A stretch of DNA of 64,000 bases from Eimeria necatrix (lineage: Eukaryota > Apicomplexa > Conoidasida > Eucoccidiorida > Eimeriidae). The translations under genes and the position numbers were made by a program. Below the pieces are notes generated by a model that did not search any database, had not been told where the DNA came from, and was given only the letters and a program-made list of their open reading frames with translations. This document shows, piece after piece, positions 13,389-25,799 of the stretch; position 1 is the stretch's first letter; each line of letters opens with the position of its first letter. Location of the stretch: assembly GCF_000499385.1 (NCBI RefSeq), contig NW_013651850.1:22501-86500 (forward strand). Reading direction: 5' to 3'.

Positions 13389-15697
13389 ATGTTTGCCGCC
13401 AACGAGAGCGAGCAGCCGGAAATCAGGGTGACGTACTTGACATATCCAAGTATTGACTTAAAAAGGGATTTCCTGCGAAGCAGGCGGAAGGCCAGCAACC
13501 GAAGATCCAGCTTCAGCCTCCTTGCCTCCGGAGTAGCCGTGGCCGTTATTGCCTTCTTAATTGTTCACTGCGCACTTGCAATTAAAAGCGGCGAAGCCCA
13601 TGGGAACTTGCAAAGGAGGCTTGCTGGCCGAGTGCGACAATAGAGATCTTGTAAAATTTGCTGCGCAAAGTTTCACATACAAAACACGGCAGCCGAGAAC
13701 TAGTTCGCATGTAGTTTCTTTAATGAGGCAGCAGCAACCTCTCCTAGTTCTTCGCAAGCCACGCCGCTGCTCGATGAGCATTCATGAGTGAATGACTCCT
13801 CACTGCATGTGTTAGTTTGCTTTTTTTTCTTAGTTGCCGTCTCACTGGGGCTGGAACAGGCAGCACGTAGGCCCTCTAAGGCCAGTTCCGCCATATTGCG
13901 AGAGACCCCCATCATATGAAGAAGCTATGATGGATGATGGTCAGGAGGACGCTGAAAGTTATCCAGTTCGCGAACGTTTCAATGAGCCAGTGTACCGTGG
14001 AGCACAACCAAGATATAGTAGAGGCGCTTCGCCAGCAGCAGATATGAGCGCATTGACACTTTCACGCACTGGTGCCCTAATGGTTCCCCCGCGTTTCGAC
14101 CCTTTCGAAGTGCCCATTCAGTTAATATACAAATTTCCACGCATCGAAGACCGTAGCGTACGTCTGCAGCGTCCAGAAAAAGCAGAAACTCTTGCAGTGG
14201 CTCACCGCCGGTCCTTCTTGCGTTGTCCAGATTTGTCAGGTATGTTGCGTAGCGAATCCTAGGAAAGCTGCATATGCTGGATGTTGAATGCTGGCGGTGC
14301 TGTGCTTGCCTCAGATGAAAAACACAATGTTCGACGTCATGGCCTTCTTCAGAAGTCTTGGAAGGCCGCATTACCCACTCCGCACACGTGAGGGCTGCAA
14401 AGAACTGATGCTATGGGTTTAGTCTGGAGAATGGAATTTTGGGAGCAAACATGGGTGCACTCTGTAGTTTCTTTTTCTTGGCTATTTGTTAATCTGATAA
14501 GCCAAGGAATTGAAAGTCTGCTATTCGAAAGATTTTCGATTACGCAATCTGCTACCTGATACCTTTGTAACTTTCAGTGCGCATGGATGTGTCACGGTGC
14601 TCGCCTTAACTGCAAAAGTTGGCATTCAGGCGCAAGCGTATCAAACCTAATATAGTTGGTTGATGCTGACTTCGTGTAATGCGCAATTTACAGGTCGTTT
14701 TCGAGGAACTTTTTACGCTGCCCTGTTCGAGTTTACCGCTCAAGAAATGGTGAGATGAGCAGACGAGCGCTCTGCACTAGTGGGAAATTTGGCCGAATTT
14801 CATTGGTATGGGTTTGTTTCGCCGCCAATCTTTTGTTCGAACTGCTGTGTGTTCCTGCTCAGTACACCGAGCCAACCTGGCCAAGGACACAAGTGAGTGG
14901 GATCTGTGTTGCAAATACTCTTTCCAACACTCATACATGCCGCTAGTGGGTACTAACCAGGTTTTCCCGCTTTTGTCACATTTACAAACAGCCTCGTTAG
15001 CTCATCAGTTACAGCATTTCCTCTCCCTTTCGCCTTGGCTGCAGAGCCTGCAACGCTTTGCTCGGAAGCTGGAGTCTTGTGTATTGCGCATATTTGAGTC
15101 ACTTCTGGCGAGACGACGTAAGGCGGAATATGTGCCGCTTCCCTTTCCATGCCGAAGCATTTTGTTGGTTCCCCACATGCTTCACATGAAGTAATTGCGT
15201 TCCTATGAAGTTGCGCACCTCTCTGCTGCGACGCGGCAAACTGTTTTTAGTGTCAGCGTGGCCGTTGCTTTGGTCAATTCCGCTTGCCTGTGCCCTTTAC
15301 ATGTGCAGCATTACGCAGCTTTGGCTGTTATTTGCCTGTGTCCTTTATGTGTGCAGCACTTCGTGGTTGTGGAGCCAAGATAGAGATGCAGACGACCGAT
15401 GATGACATTGAACGCTTTCGTCTAGATCTTTATTTGCAGGGTGTGTTATTTTACTCGTCTTGACTGCATTTCAGATGGAAAGCTCCAATAATACAAGTTA
15501 ATGAGCCTGCCAAAGAATATTGCAATTCATATACCCTATAAGAAGAGCATGTGGAATAGGGCAGGTGATGGGAAATTTGAGTGCATTTTCTTCGAGCAGC
15601 AAGATACTAAGTTTAACAGACTGTTTACTGCGAAGCTGCGCTGCTTTGTTTATCGGAACTTTCTGCAGCGTTGCTCCCTCCCCCCTACAACGGTTAA
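13389..15697 (+). CDS. PPxY transmembrane family, member 1
   Basis: Member 1 of a seven-gene family that I do not recognise. Exons 13389-13631, 13834-14157, 14315-14387, 14694-14749, 15045-15117, 15357-15440 and 15669-15697 give 293 residues. Seen: basic N-terminal region (RSRRKASNRRSS), hydrophobic span about residues 41-62 ending Cys61-Ala62, RRLA at 76-79 just before the first intron, PPSYEE at 106-111, FPRI closing exon 2, and C-terminal LPPPYNG (PPPY 288-291). Exon 3 reads MKNTMFDVMAFFRSLG, exon 4 contains TFYAALFEF and exon 5 SLQRFARKLESCVLRIF; each matches its counterpart in the other members. Inference: a signal-anchored protein, perhaps cleaved at RRL, that offers PPxY ligands to WW domains. 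An alternative in-frame acceptor 48 bp upstream of exon 6 could add 16 residues. Confidence 0.86.
15309..15356 (+). promoter_or_regulatory. Duplicated splice acceptor before exon 6 of member 1
   Basis: The acceptor region reading TTTACATGTGCAG (ending 15308) is echoed 48 bp later by TTTATGTGTGCAG (ending 15356), and the following codons are also similar (LRSFG and LRGCG). Because 48 is a multiple of three and no stop intervenes, both acceptors keep the frame. Use of the downstream one gives the 84-nt exon found in the other six genes. Confidence 0.6.
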
Positions 15698-16010
15698 GTA
15701 CAGCGTGAAGAATAGGACTGCAGCAGTAGTCAACTGCTTGCAGTTCACCAGGAGTGCCAACCAACGTAGAGCAAGACGAAGTGCTGAGGTTTTGGTGGAA
15801 ACAAGAAGTTGCTGGTCATAGATGATCTAGCTTTTCTCATGAAGAAATCTGCTGCCGTTTTGGCTGACCGACGTAATCGGATAACGACTTCATGCATTTC
15901 ATTTTGTCGTTCGTGGCTGCGCCATTTGCTTCCACAGTGTTTCCATGCAGTTGATGCAGAGAACTGGACTCTGCAAGTGCGACCCAAGCATAGGTTCCTA
16001 TAGCTTTTAT

Positions 16011-16060
16011 GCATTCTTCTTTCATGCAGGCATCTGCATTCTTCTTTCATGCAGACATCC
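16011..16060 (+). repeat. 25-bp tandem duplication
   Basis: GCATTCTTCTTTCATGCAG occurs at 16011 and again at 16036, with similar following bases. It is non-coding. Confidence 0.85.
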
Positions 16061-18626
16061 TGCAAGCTATTTTCTGCAGTGCGTGCTTTGAATCGCTACC
16101 GTATAAATGTACTATGTTGCACGCTTTTAGCACTCGTGGAAATGGATGCTATTGATTTTTATTGCTCTTGGGCCACTGCAAATGACCAGGTGCTGGCTTT
16201 GCAGCAAGGGCCATTCTGCCCTGCTGGGGGCTCTAGGCAAAACGTGATCTTTTGGACTATCTGCCACGCCTCACCTGACGTTTCTTTAACTCAGGACCCG
16301 ATTTTAGTGCATCACACAGTGGGGATATGCAATAATTCGAGCGCAGCAACCGGCTGCTGCGACTTCCCTGAGGCGAATAATTGACGGAGAGTGTACGATG
16401 AAGTAATGTCTATATATAAAATAACTATAGTGTATATATAAACAATAACGAATATGCTTTCCGCACAGCTTCTGCCTGCGTTTTGTCTACCGCCATTTAC
16501 TGAGGCTAAACAAAAAGCTTATTGCTACAAGCTGCTAAGCCTTTTGACGTACATTCTATCCCGAATGAAGGAGCCAAAGCCTTCACGTAACCGTACAGGA
16601 TGTCTTTAAAATAATGTGGGGTAGTTCAGTTGTGTTCATTTCAGGTAGTTTCGGTGGAGAAGAGGTCTGTTTTCTTAATTCAAAACAATGCCTGATACCT
16701 GTGCTTGCTTATTACGTAGGTTGATGGCTGGATCAGAGCTGTTTTCAAAATAGTCGCTTCAAGTGATTATAATGGCGGTTTCATCACGATGAACAGCGAT
16801 GCGAGTTCTGCAGCGCATGCTTTCGAGTTCCTGCTACACAAAGTTGTCTTTGCAGTATGCCTGCCTTCTTCTCATGCCTGCGGGCTTGCAGGGGAATTTG
16901 CGTACAAGCCAGCTTGTACATCTGACGGCATCTGCTCATATTTGGCTCTCGTATACGAATTACCGTGCTGATGCACCAGCCATTTTCGCTGGTCTCTGTG
17001 CCTCTGTAGCATCGGTGCGTGCATGTTTTCTAATGCAGTTCAAGCTCACATTTTCCACACGCCTTGTATGTATTTAGTCCCGAGCTCCAGTACTACCTGA
17101 TCTGCGCCTGCGTAAATAGGAAGTGGCGTCGCATGCACCACGCCATCAGTGCGAAAGGGAGATAACTGCATGTTTCGTAGCCCCGAACAATCACCTGTTC
17201 CCCTTCGAAACAGTGAAGGCCTGCAACTAGCTCGTAGCAAAGAGATTGTTTGAACTTTGCGGTTGTGGGTTGCGAATATTATCGCTAGGAACGTGAGCAA
17301 CTTTGCCTACAGGAAAGCCCGTCATACAATTTAGAGGCCTACAAGGTCCGTTTGTTGGGCGGGCACAGAGGTACGAAACTCCCACAGTGCGCAAGGTGAA
17401 GACAAGGAAGGCTAGCAGTGATGCAAAAAACAACTTCTTTAGAAGTGCAAAAATTTGAATGACTTCTGGCCCATTTTTAACGACGCCATGGCTTCGGTGA
17501 ATTGCTACATGAGCTCAAGGCCCGAACAAGCACGATAGACCGAGTTGGTATGCTTGCGAAATTCGTGTAGGCTAGGGTCGCTATAGTGGCGGCTACCCTT
17601 CTGCCTCAAAATCGAAACAAAAGCGTTTATGAAAGGCATGAATATAGTGCATGAAGTCGTGTAAGCGGCAGTGGTTAGCTTTGAAGGCTATCTAGATTGC
17701 AGTACTGGTGTCACCATCCCTCGTCTCGTGTTGCTCAGTGAGGCACCCTCGGCGCTGGCTAAACTCTGCTCAGTCTTTCTCGTAATAAACCTTGAAAGCA
17801 GTTAAAAATATCCCTCAATGCTCCATTTAGTGGAGCCTAAGACCCTGACAGGCCGCGCCGCTATATAGAGCGCATCACCTCACAAGAGGTTAACCGTAAA
17901 ATAATCATTACTATGGATGTTTATTTCAGGCTACGCAATAAGCACGTTCAATACACTTGAACTTCAGTGTCGCGACGTAGCACAACAGCTTGCAAAGCGT
18001 GATTCTTACACACTAAATTGCAAGCTCCCCCCATGCGGCATTCACTGTGTAAAGCTTGCCCCACATGACTCGCTGCAGCGATTACATAAGCTTGCAGAAT
18101 GACTAAAAGCATCGCCTGAAACCCGCGCATCTTTCAACTTATAATGGTTCAAGGAACCACAGCTCCCCACAGTCTCCATGCGAAGGCAGGCTTACATAGG
18201 CACCTCACGAGTATCCGACATGCTTACAGCATCAAGAATTGGCGCATATCGAAACGTTGGCTTGCGAGTACTATCTAGCTTCTGTAAGTGGTTTTTGGGC
18301 ATACGCGTTTTTGCTTTAGCACGTCATGGGCCCCCTCGGCAGGAATGTTGTTAGCTACGTGGGCAAAGTGATAGACGCCCAGGAAACAGAAAATATATAC
18401 ACGTGGTATGCATACATGAATATACATACGTTTATAATGTACAAATAAGAGGAGTGAAGTTGCATTCGTCACCCCTGGTAAAAAAACCAGAGTTTTTCAA
18501 TTCACGTTAAGGAATTGAAAAACTCTTCCCCTGATGCTTTCAGTGGCTCCCACATCTAGTGGTTTGAAAAAATATGTATAATTACTACTCAAGGCGTCGT
18601 TCACTGCCTTAATCTTATCGCATTTC

Positions 18627-18671
18627 ATCAAACGCTTGTCCATCAAACGCTTGGCCATCAAACACTTGGCC
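18627..18671 (-). repeat. 15-bp unit repeated three times
   Basis: Three consecutive units of the type CATCAAACGCTTGGC. On the minus strand they would read as a five-residue repeat (AKRLMD-like) within a 122-codon ORF (18865-18497). I do not regard that ORF as an established gene, because no neighbour, motif or splice structure supports it. Confidence 0.8.
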
Positions 18672-20009
18672 TGCAGTAAAGCGACAGCCGTACACGGGAA
18701 ACGGAGCGTCTTCAGTCTGCTTCCAATTCCTTCTTGTAAACATGATGTCTGTTTTTTCTGCACAGGACACGGGATGTATAGAACCCTGTCTTGACCTATC
18801 TTTGCAAAAATAATGTGCACTTTTTTGCAACTCCCACAGGGAATCAATAAGTAGTTTTGTGTCATTTAGGAAGCCTCTCCGCTGGAAAGCCAACACTTTC
18901 TGCAACGAGGCAATATATATCGGAGAAAATTTTACAACCGAACACTGCAATACCACGGTAAGCAGCAGGCTAAGCTAGGCACCTAGAAGTCTTTTCGTTG
19001 ATGTTCGCTTTACCTTGCAGGCTGATAGCAGGTTTACCTGACATACTACGAATCCGGCTATATCCGGCTGCTTGACTGTGCATAGTAAGAGGCCGTAGCG
19101 TTGTTTTGCATTTGCTCACCAGGAGGCCTTATTTGCGCGAAGGCCGCTGAGCACAATGCTTGCGGGCGGCGATTCAAGGTGTGGCAAACGATTTCCAGCT
19201 ATTCATCCTTTGGAGCCTTGCGATTGAGCTTTATGGTTTAGCCTCTAATTTTTTGCTACGATAGGGGAGTGGAGACTTTTAAATACAGAAGATGATTGTG
19301 GGGAGCTGACCAGGAGACAAATTTTGCAGTGGTATTTCGATAAGAAAAACGCCACTTGTATTGGAACTGTCTCGACTGAGATGGCGCCTTTGCATCAGCA
19401 GCCGCAGCAGCTCCAGGAAAAAAATGAGCGTAGGTTTTTGCTGATTGCTGCCCCGGGCATGCACACTAAAAAATGCAAACGGAAATACAGTGAACTGCTA
19501 CTAAGGCAACAGCCAGGGCTTCACATGCAGCCCTGCATAGCCAAACAAAGCTTGCATTTGCAGGCCATTCTAATCTTCGCCATCAAGCCAGGTGCTGCTG
19601 GATTATGCGCTGAAGCAGGGCTCAGCCAACCGTGCATATGGATGCACGGGACAAACAAAACGGCAAACTGCGGAGTTTGCACACGCTTGGAATGGCATGA
19701 AGAAGGGGAGATATGCTGGCAAGTTTTGCTCAAAACCTACGGAAAACAAGTCCCTGTACAAAACTATCTTCACGACATCTTCCCACTGAACTGTGTAGAT
19801 ACCTCGCAGAATGTAGTAGCGGCTACCTGGTAGAACTAAGTTCTAGGAGCTGCGGGGCATTTACCACCACTTGCAGGCAGATGATACATCAAAACGAAGT
19901 GCATCTTCGGTAATGCATATTGTGCACGAACTTCCATAAAAATATCACTCTACGGTACCCGTAGATTTGTTGGGTTCGTTTCTTTGTTCTGAACCAGGAC
20001 GCCGGAAGC

Positions 20010-22253
20010 CTAAGGAGCTGCGGTATATAGAGGTGGAAGGGATGCTGCAAGGAGTGCACAAACATGAAATCTTTACATAAGTCGTCGAAGCAAAGCAAGA
20101 TGATACAGCTTTGGACCCTCTAGTTCAAGGGAAGATGTCTGAATCTTCGCTATTTCTACAGCCCAGTTGTACAAATCTCCCTTTCCCACGTAAAATTTTA
20201 CTTCTGTATACTCAGTTTATGTGGCCTGAACAGATTCCATTCTGCTCCAGATGTGTTAAATAGTAAGGTAGGGCTTACCGACAATAGTAATCAACACCTC
20301 TGTACGTGTTTTATTCCTTTTTGTGCGTCGGCTGGTGATAGTGCTTTCACAGCGGCCATATGCTGCATACCCACAAAAGGAAAGCAGAGTGCAACGTGTG
20401 GTGCAACGAACGTAAAAGTCGTCAGGACGCCTCACAAGATCCAGCGGCGAGGCATCGCCTTGCTTTGGGAACTTGCTTAAACTGAAGAATTTTACAGGGT
20501 CAAAATCCAGTATACGACTTTCACAAGTGGCAAAAAATGACGATTCAGGCAACTTGTCGTACACCGATTCGCTGCAAGTTTGGAGACTAAGCCAAGAACG
20601 CTGCTTTCCAAGTCCAGCGCAATCTTTTGCACGTCCTGCAGGCGAAGCTCACAGTACAAATAAGGCAACGTTCGTGCAGCTGTGGTGTTAGCAGCTGCGA
20701 AAGGACAGAACAATAAACAACTGGAATAGTAAGAATTCTGAATTTAGCTCGCGCGAACTGTTCATGAGATTTGTCTTACTGCTTTCCGTGGCCAGCCCAG
20801 CGAGGAGCGCTGCGCAAGAACACAAAAGTGCAAGCAGAAACAGTCCAAGTTGGGGCGAACTGCTAAATCCTCACTAGTTGAACTTACTTCATCATCCTGA
20901 GATTTACACGCACTTATCTCACCTTTTCTTCGACCTTAATCTCCACCAGGACGCCACAAAAGACGGTTTCAAATTGCGCTGTAAAGCCCAGATCGCAACG
21001 GAGTTAAAAGAACATATTTTGCATGATTGTTCCACACTAGCTTTTACTTTTTACACCACGATTTCGGCGTCTTTTTCAAGCGGGCGGAGTATTTCAGCAA
21101 ATTCAACAGAGTGAAAGGCGAATAAAGAGAAAGTTTTTGGCCCAAGCAAACCGTGTCTGACACAATTTTCAGTCAGGACAAAGGAAGAAAGGAGTACGCT
21201 TCGGGTTAAAAAGCGTTTTTCGTCGGATAATAGGCGCATTGTATCACCAACGGTGCTCGTTTGCAACTCTTACTTTTCCGGTGCCGTAAGTGAATTCTTG
21301 ATAGATTTTTAAGAAACAGCAAGACCTCGTTCAGCTTATCTACCACCTGCAAACCACAAAAGCTATCCTCAGGTTATTTATGGGGCGCATTTCTCTGTAA
21401 CAAAATTTCGGGGAATCGACAGCGGAATCTGCTCAGCCTCATCGGGCAGCATAAGGGTATAACTGCAAATGAGGCTAACTGGCAACTTCTTTTTGTGTAT
21501 AGGCATGAAAAAAGGTACCTTTGAGTCACTGATGCGTGGAAAAGAGAATAACTGTTCACGATGTCTCGGTTCTCCGTGCCTGTGGGAGTGAGGAGCAGAA
21601 CTGTCTACAGCTGTAAGCGTCAGCATCGATACAGTTGCTGCCCTTGAAGCCGGGCCAATGGCTTCGCTCGGGCTGGCCCCAAGAATGTCACCCAGTGAAT
21701 ACGCGCGGCGTGCTCCGTCATGCGAAACTCCTGAAGTGCTTGGCCAACTTCCTTCTTCATACGGAGGAGGCGAACCGCGTGGTGGGTCTTGCCCAGCCGG
21801 CGCAGCTCTGGAAGGTCCACCTGGACAATGCCAATGCTGCGAAGAACCACGCAAACAGAGTAGGCCATGGAGGTAGCACTGTGCAGTGATTCTCCGAGCT
21901 TTCAGGGGAACACTTGCAGCACGCGGCCGTTTCTCCCGCAAAAGAGGCATAGAAATCTCCTGTGGGACGGTTTGGCTTTTGAGGAGCGAGCTGGCGTGCG
22001 CAGTAAATGCTCTGCATCTCACTTCTTCAGCTAGCCTCCTCAAAAACGTAGTCGAATTTCCGGATTTTTTCAAATGAAGTGCGCAGCGAGCGACGAGCAA
22101 CGCCACGACACTCACGCCGAGTAGAACCAAAGCTAGCATGGGAGCACACCCGCCAACGTGTTTCCGCAAGCTGCCACGCCACGGCTCATCCTTAGGAACG
22201 AAATGTTTGACAGTGTCGTTTTCCCGCGATGTGGAATCATTGCAGGCCTGCAT
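20010..22253 (-). CDS. PPxY transmembrane family, member 2
   Basis: Minus-strand exons 22253-22023, 21836-21519, 21346-21274, 20978-20923, 20635-20563, 20362-20279 and 20044-20010 give 289 residues. The start was chosen at MQACNDSTSR because it gives a first exon of family length; an in-frame Met 41 codons upstream would add a second hydrophobic stretch. The membrane span (MLALVLLGVSVVALLVARCA) ends at Cys57, and RRLAEE at 72-77 is the best fit in the family to a PEXEL-like RxLxE. PPPYEE is at 100-105. The final exon carries PPLY (282-285), a variant of the usual PPPY. The fourth exon, QFETVFCGVLVEIKVEEK, is a clear family match. The gene converges on member 1. Confidence 0.86.
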
Positions 22254-24590
22254 TGCTGAGGGTGGAATGTGCAATTTCCACAGGTGACAGAGACAGCACG
22301 AGCTAAGCCGGCGAGCTCGGGGCCAACAACAAATTAACAACACAAGAAAAGTAAAAATTGAATGTTCTGGAGACAATTTACGGGAAAATTGAAAATGAAT
22401 ATCTTTTTTCCATCTTCAAAATAGCACCGAGTTTGGGGACAGCGTAAGGTGGGGCGCTTGTCTTCGGCAAAGTACCAGATAAAGACTGCAGCAGAAGCTC
22501 CAAAGCAGCAGAAAATAGATGTATGCAAAAACTCAAGAAAACCTTAGTTTTACAATGATAAATAATAAAACCTGGTATTTCTCCTGTAATGCGTGACACA
22601 TCCTAGCCTTAAACAAGGTAACCAACTCAATGGAGCGATAAAAACACATGCAAGTGAGCGACATAACAGCACACATTTGCAGCAGGCTAAACCAAAGGCC
22701 AAGCCCAAATGGTCTAGATCTGGCATGAAATAATTTTCAATAAGCACACTTGAGCTTTGCAAATGCAAGATGAGTACCGTAACAGTATATGTACCTATCA
22801 CAAGCTCCCTAGGTTCGACAGCCCGAGCTGTACGCTGTATGGTTCATTCTGCCTTCACGACTATTTCCAACTTGCCTCTGAAGCTCATTATTTCTTCTTA
22901 AAACACAAAAAGATGATGAGCTTACAGGGAACTGGGTCTGCCGATGGCCTTTCGATAGGGAACTCTACTTTTGTCTCCAGCACGCTGTGCTGCGCCAGGC
23001 TCGATGGCTGCGTCACCAAAAGGCATTAAGAAGCGACTGAAAATATGCACTAGCACTAATGACGTAGATTAATTAGGAAATATGGGATTCTGAAGGTGCC
23101 TATATTTCACAAAGTTAGCCGCTAAACCCTGCTTGGGGGCTCGCGCTAAACTGGTCTTGCACGCGTCGGGGTTAGGCGCTCCAGAGACGCCAAGGCTCCC
23201 TTCTAGTAGTTTTGCAGAGCTTTCTTCTCTCGATTAGAAAATGAAGCGCTTAAACGTTTAGTGTATGAGCCCTGGGGGGATCTGTGTTTGCTGTGGCGCC
23301 AAAGCCGACAAATTTTGATAACTAGGAATTCCCAACAGCGATTCCGGGCAACGAGGAGCATCCCTCTTTGTTCACAGATATACTGGAAGCTGGGGCAACT
23401 ATGGGAAAGAAGGGGGCGGAGAAACTCTACGGTGTGGAGCTCCGTGGGAATTTAGGCACAGCAATTACTAAAGGGAAGACGGTAAAAACAGCGTTATAGT
23501 TGGCAGCAAGCGATTCCTGGCCCGCGTTTGCCGTCCCTCACTGCACATAAAGTGGAAACTGAACGGGCTCGCGCTATCCGGGCCGCCGCAATTGTTGGCA
23601 GAGCTCAACAGCGGAGGTTTGGAGCATGTGTTGAAGAAAAAACGAGTTAGCTAAAGAGGGAAGCAGATGAGTGGTGTGGCTGTACGTGAAGACACCATGG
23701 GCCGACACAGTGTATACCTAGAATGAAACGGACAAGAAGAGTAGAAGTAGGGCTTAAGAGGTGTGGCGGGACGGGGCACTACGCGATAGACTGCCCTGGA
23801 CATACCAAACCCGGAGCAGAGCCCCGCCAGACACATCTCGTAAGAATGGTACTACACGCCTACACGAGCGAACCCAAGCATTGAGGCAGACGAAAGCAGC
23901 AGATATCAGAAACATGGTAGAAGGCTGATGTGCGCAGTTGTAAATAGGAGCCTTTCCTCATTGGAGACAGCAGCTACAGCTACACGCGATGGAAAACACA
24001 AGTTGCCTGGGACTCTCTGCACCTCACAACGGGGATTTTCCAGGTGCCAGCAACTAGAATTAGTTGGTTATAAGCTGGAAAATGATGTCGAAATAAAGGG
24101 TAACGTCAAGTTTTCGGCTTGGCCTTGCGCGAAAAGCACTGCGTAAGTCAGTGGTGGCGCAAGGTTTTGTGTGAAAAGCTAAATAGTGCTAACTTATGCT
24201 GTGCTTCTAAGTGATGAGGGAATCTATCTGTTTCAAGGTTAACTGCTACACCTGTGTACTGCTTTTGGACAGTGTTGCACTGCTCAGCTTTAACAACCAG
24301 GCTACTGTGGAGCGAATGTAGTTTAGAGAGCAAAGGTTTCCCACCGCTTGTGAGTTTACCGTTGCTTAAATAGCGGATTCGCGCTCTTGCGGCTCAGTTA
24401 CAGGACAAGCTGCCGTGAGTGTTTTCCACCAAACTTCCATATAGAAGCTGTCCTCTACAGTCTAATATTGGGAATGGATTGACCTGTATGGCATAATGTA
24501 GCGCAATGCTGCCAGCTTAATCTGCTGGGAACCTACGGGAGTGATAAGCAGTGTGACCAAAGAATAATGAGCACCGGCGACATCGAAAGA

Positions 24591-24834
24591 AAAGGTGGCT
24601 GGCTATATATGCAAAAGACTCTGCAGGCCCAGCTAACGCTGTAAAACACTCTTACACCTATCCCAAACCAAACCAACCCTTAACCATGAGCACAGTCAAA
24701 AGTGTCAAATGTAAAGGTGGCTGGCTAAATGTGCAGCAAGACCCTACAGGGCACAGCTGATGCCGCAAAGTACTCTTACACCTATCCCAAACCAAACAAA
24801 CCTGTAAGCATGGTCACAGTAAAAGTGTCAACCA
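24591..24834 (+). repeat. 122-bp imperfect tandem duplication
   Basis: Two copies begin at 24591 and 24713 with AAAGGTGGCTGGCTA. They share the core CTCTTACACCTATCCCAAACC and a CACAGT-AAAAGTGTCAA end, with scattered substitutions between copies. Confidence 0.9.
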
Positions 24835-25600
24835 TTCAAGGCGAGAATTAAGTGCGGCAGGCATGTGCAAATTTGGATCACCCGTGTTCCACTGTAGGGG
24901 CTTTTTCTGTTCTTGGCTGCTTCACGAGCATGTTCAAGCTTATCAATCTGGCGAGCTAGACATAGCTTGGCATTTAACGCCTACGTGTTTGTCGTGTTCT
25001 AGCTACAGAGTTTCTTACCCATCACTACTCAGTAGGGTCTGCTGCACCCTAGCAACAGAGCCAATAACTGCGGCGATCACCATCGAACTGCTTGCTGACT
25101 GCTTCATGCGTTACCACAGCTTCACTGAAACATTCAATGGAGACAGAAACAGTTATATTTATTTTGGGCTATGGCGGCGGCTACTCTCCCCCCATAACAT
25201 TAATCGCCGTCGGCTTACCTACGACAGAGCTTTTGGCGGATTGCAAGTGTTAGTTTTATTGTCAAGTAGATGCTCCTAACTCATAGATACTTGTCAGAGA
25301 TAAAGAAGATGCTTTTCCCCCTATTCAGAGCTGAACTACATCAAGGCTAGGCATTCTCATGCTGACGGTATCCCTTTGAGGTGCCGATAGTACACAATTG
25401 TCTTCTATTTGCGATTGTTAACCATTAGTCATCCCGAAAGCTAAAAGTCAGTAAACCAACACAGTGTGTGCCACAGGCCTCAGCAAATAATTGGTGGAGT
25501 GTTTCCTGCGAGCAGGCGACGCTGTCGCATTTATAATAAAATCGAGAAGCCATTAAGTGTTGACCACTTCGAAAGCTCAGCAATTACCTAGCGAGGCTCG

Positions 25601-25634
<34 letters not shown>

Positions 25635-25674
25635 GTGGATAGATAGATAGATAGATAGATAAATATATAGATAA

Positions 25675-25708
<34 letters not shown>

Positions 25709-25799
25709 GCTTCGAGCGGGAAAACCGAAGTTATGTGCTCTGGCTCCAGAACAAGGCAAGAAAGTCTGACCGGTTTGCACTAGCCAGATAGATAGATAT
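25601..25799. repeat. (GATA)n microsatellite
   Basis: Uninterrupted GATA units at 25601-25632 and 25639-25708 with minor variants, plus a short outlier at 25786-25799. The Tyr/Leu/Ser/Ile ORF read from it on the minus strand is a repeat artefact. Confidence 0.95.

Larger units (their letters stand above)
15698..20009. other. Intergenic between convergent members 1 and 2
   Basis: Unique, repeat-poor sequence. The longest ORF (19324-19833, +, 169 codons) has no signal peptide, recognisable motif or splice partner, and is within chance length for this amount of DNA. A minus-strand hydrophobic ORF at 17227-17433 (SLLAFLVFTLRTVGVSYLC) superficially resembles a family first exon but lacks the Cys-Ala and RRLA marks. 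Two short tandem repeats are annotated separately. Confidence 0.6.

Noticed and set aside
15501..15668. ORF between exons 6 and 7 of member 1 as an extra exon
   Set aside because: Other members have only about 180-270 bp of intron here with no matching sequence, and the phase is satisfied without it.
17227..17433. Hydrophobic minus-strand ORF as an eighth family copy
   Set aside because: It lacks Cys-Ala plus 15 residues plus RRLA, the GTGCG-type donor and any downstream exons.
19324..19833. 169-codon ORF on the plus strand
   Set aside because: A run of this length is expected about once or twice by chance in this much DNA. No motif, signal peptide or codon signature was found.
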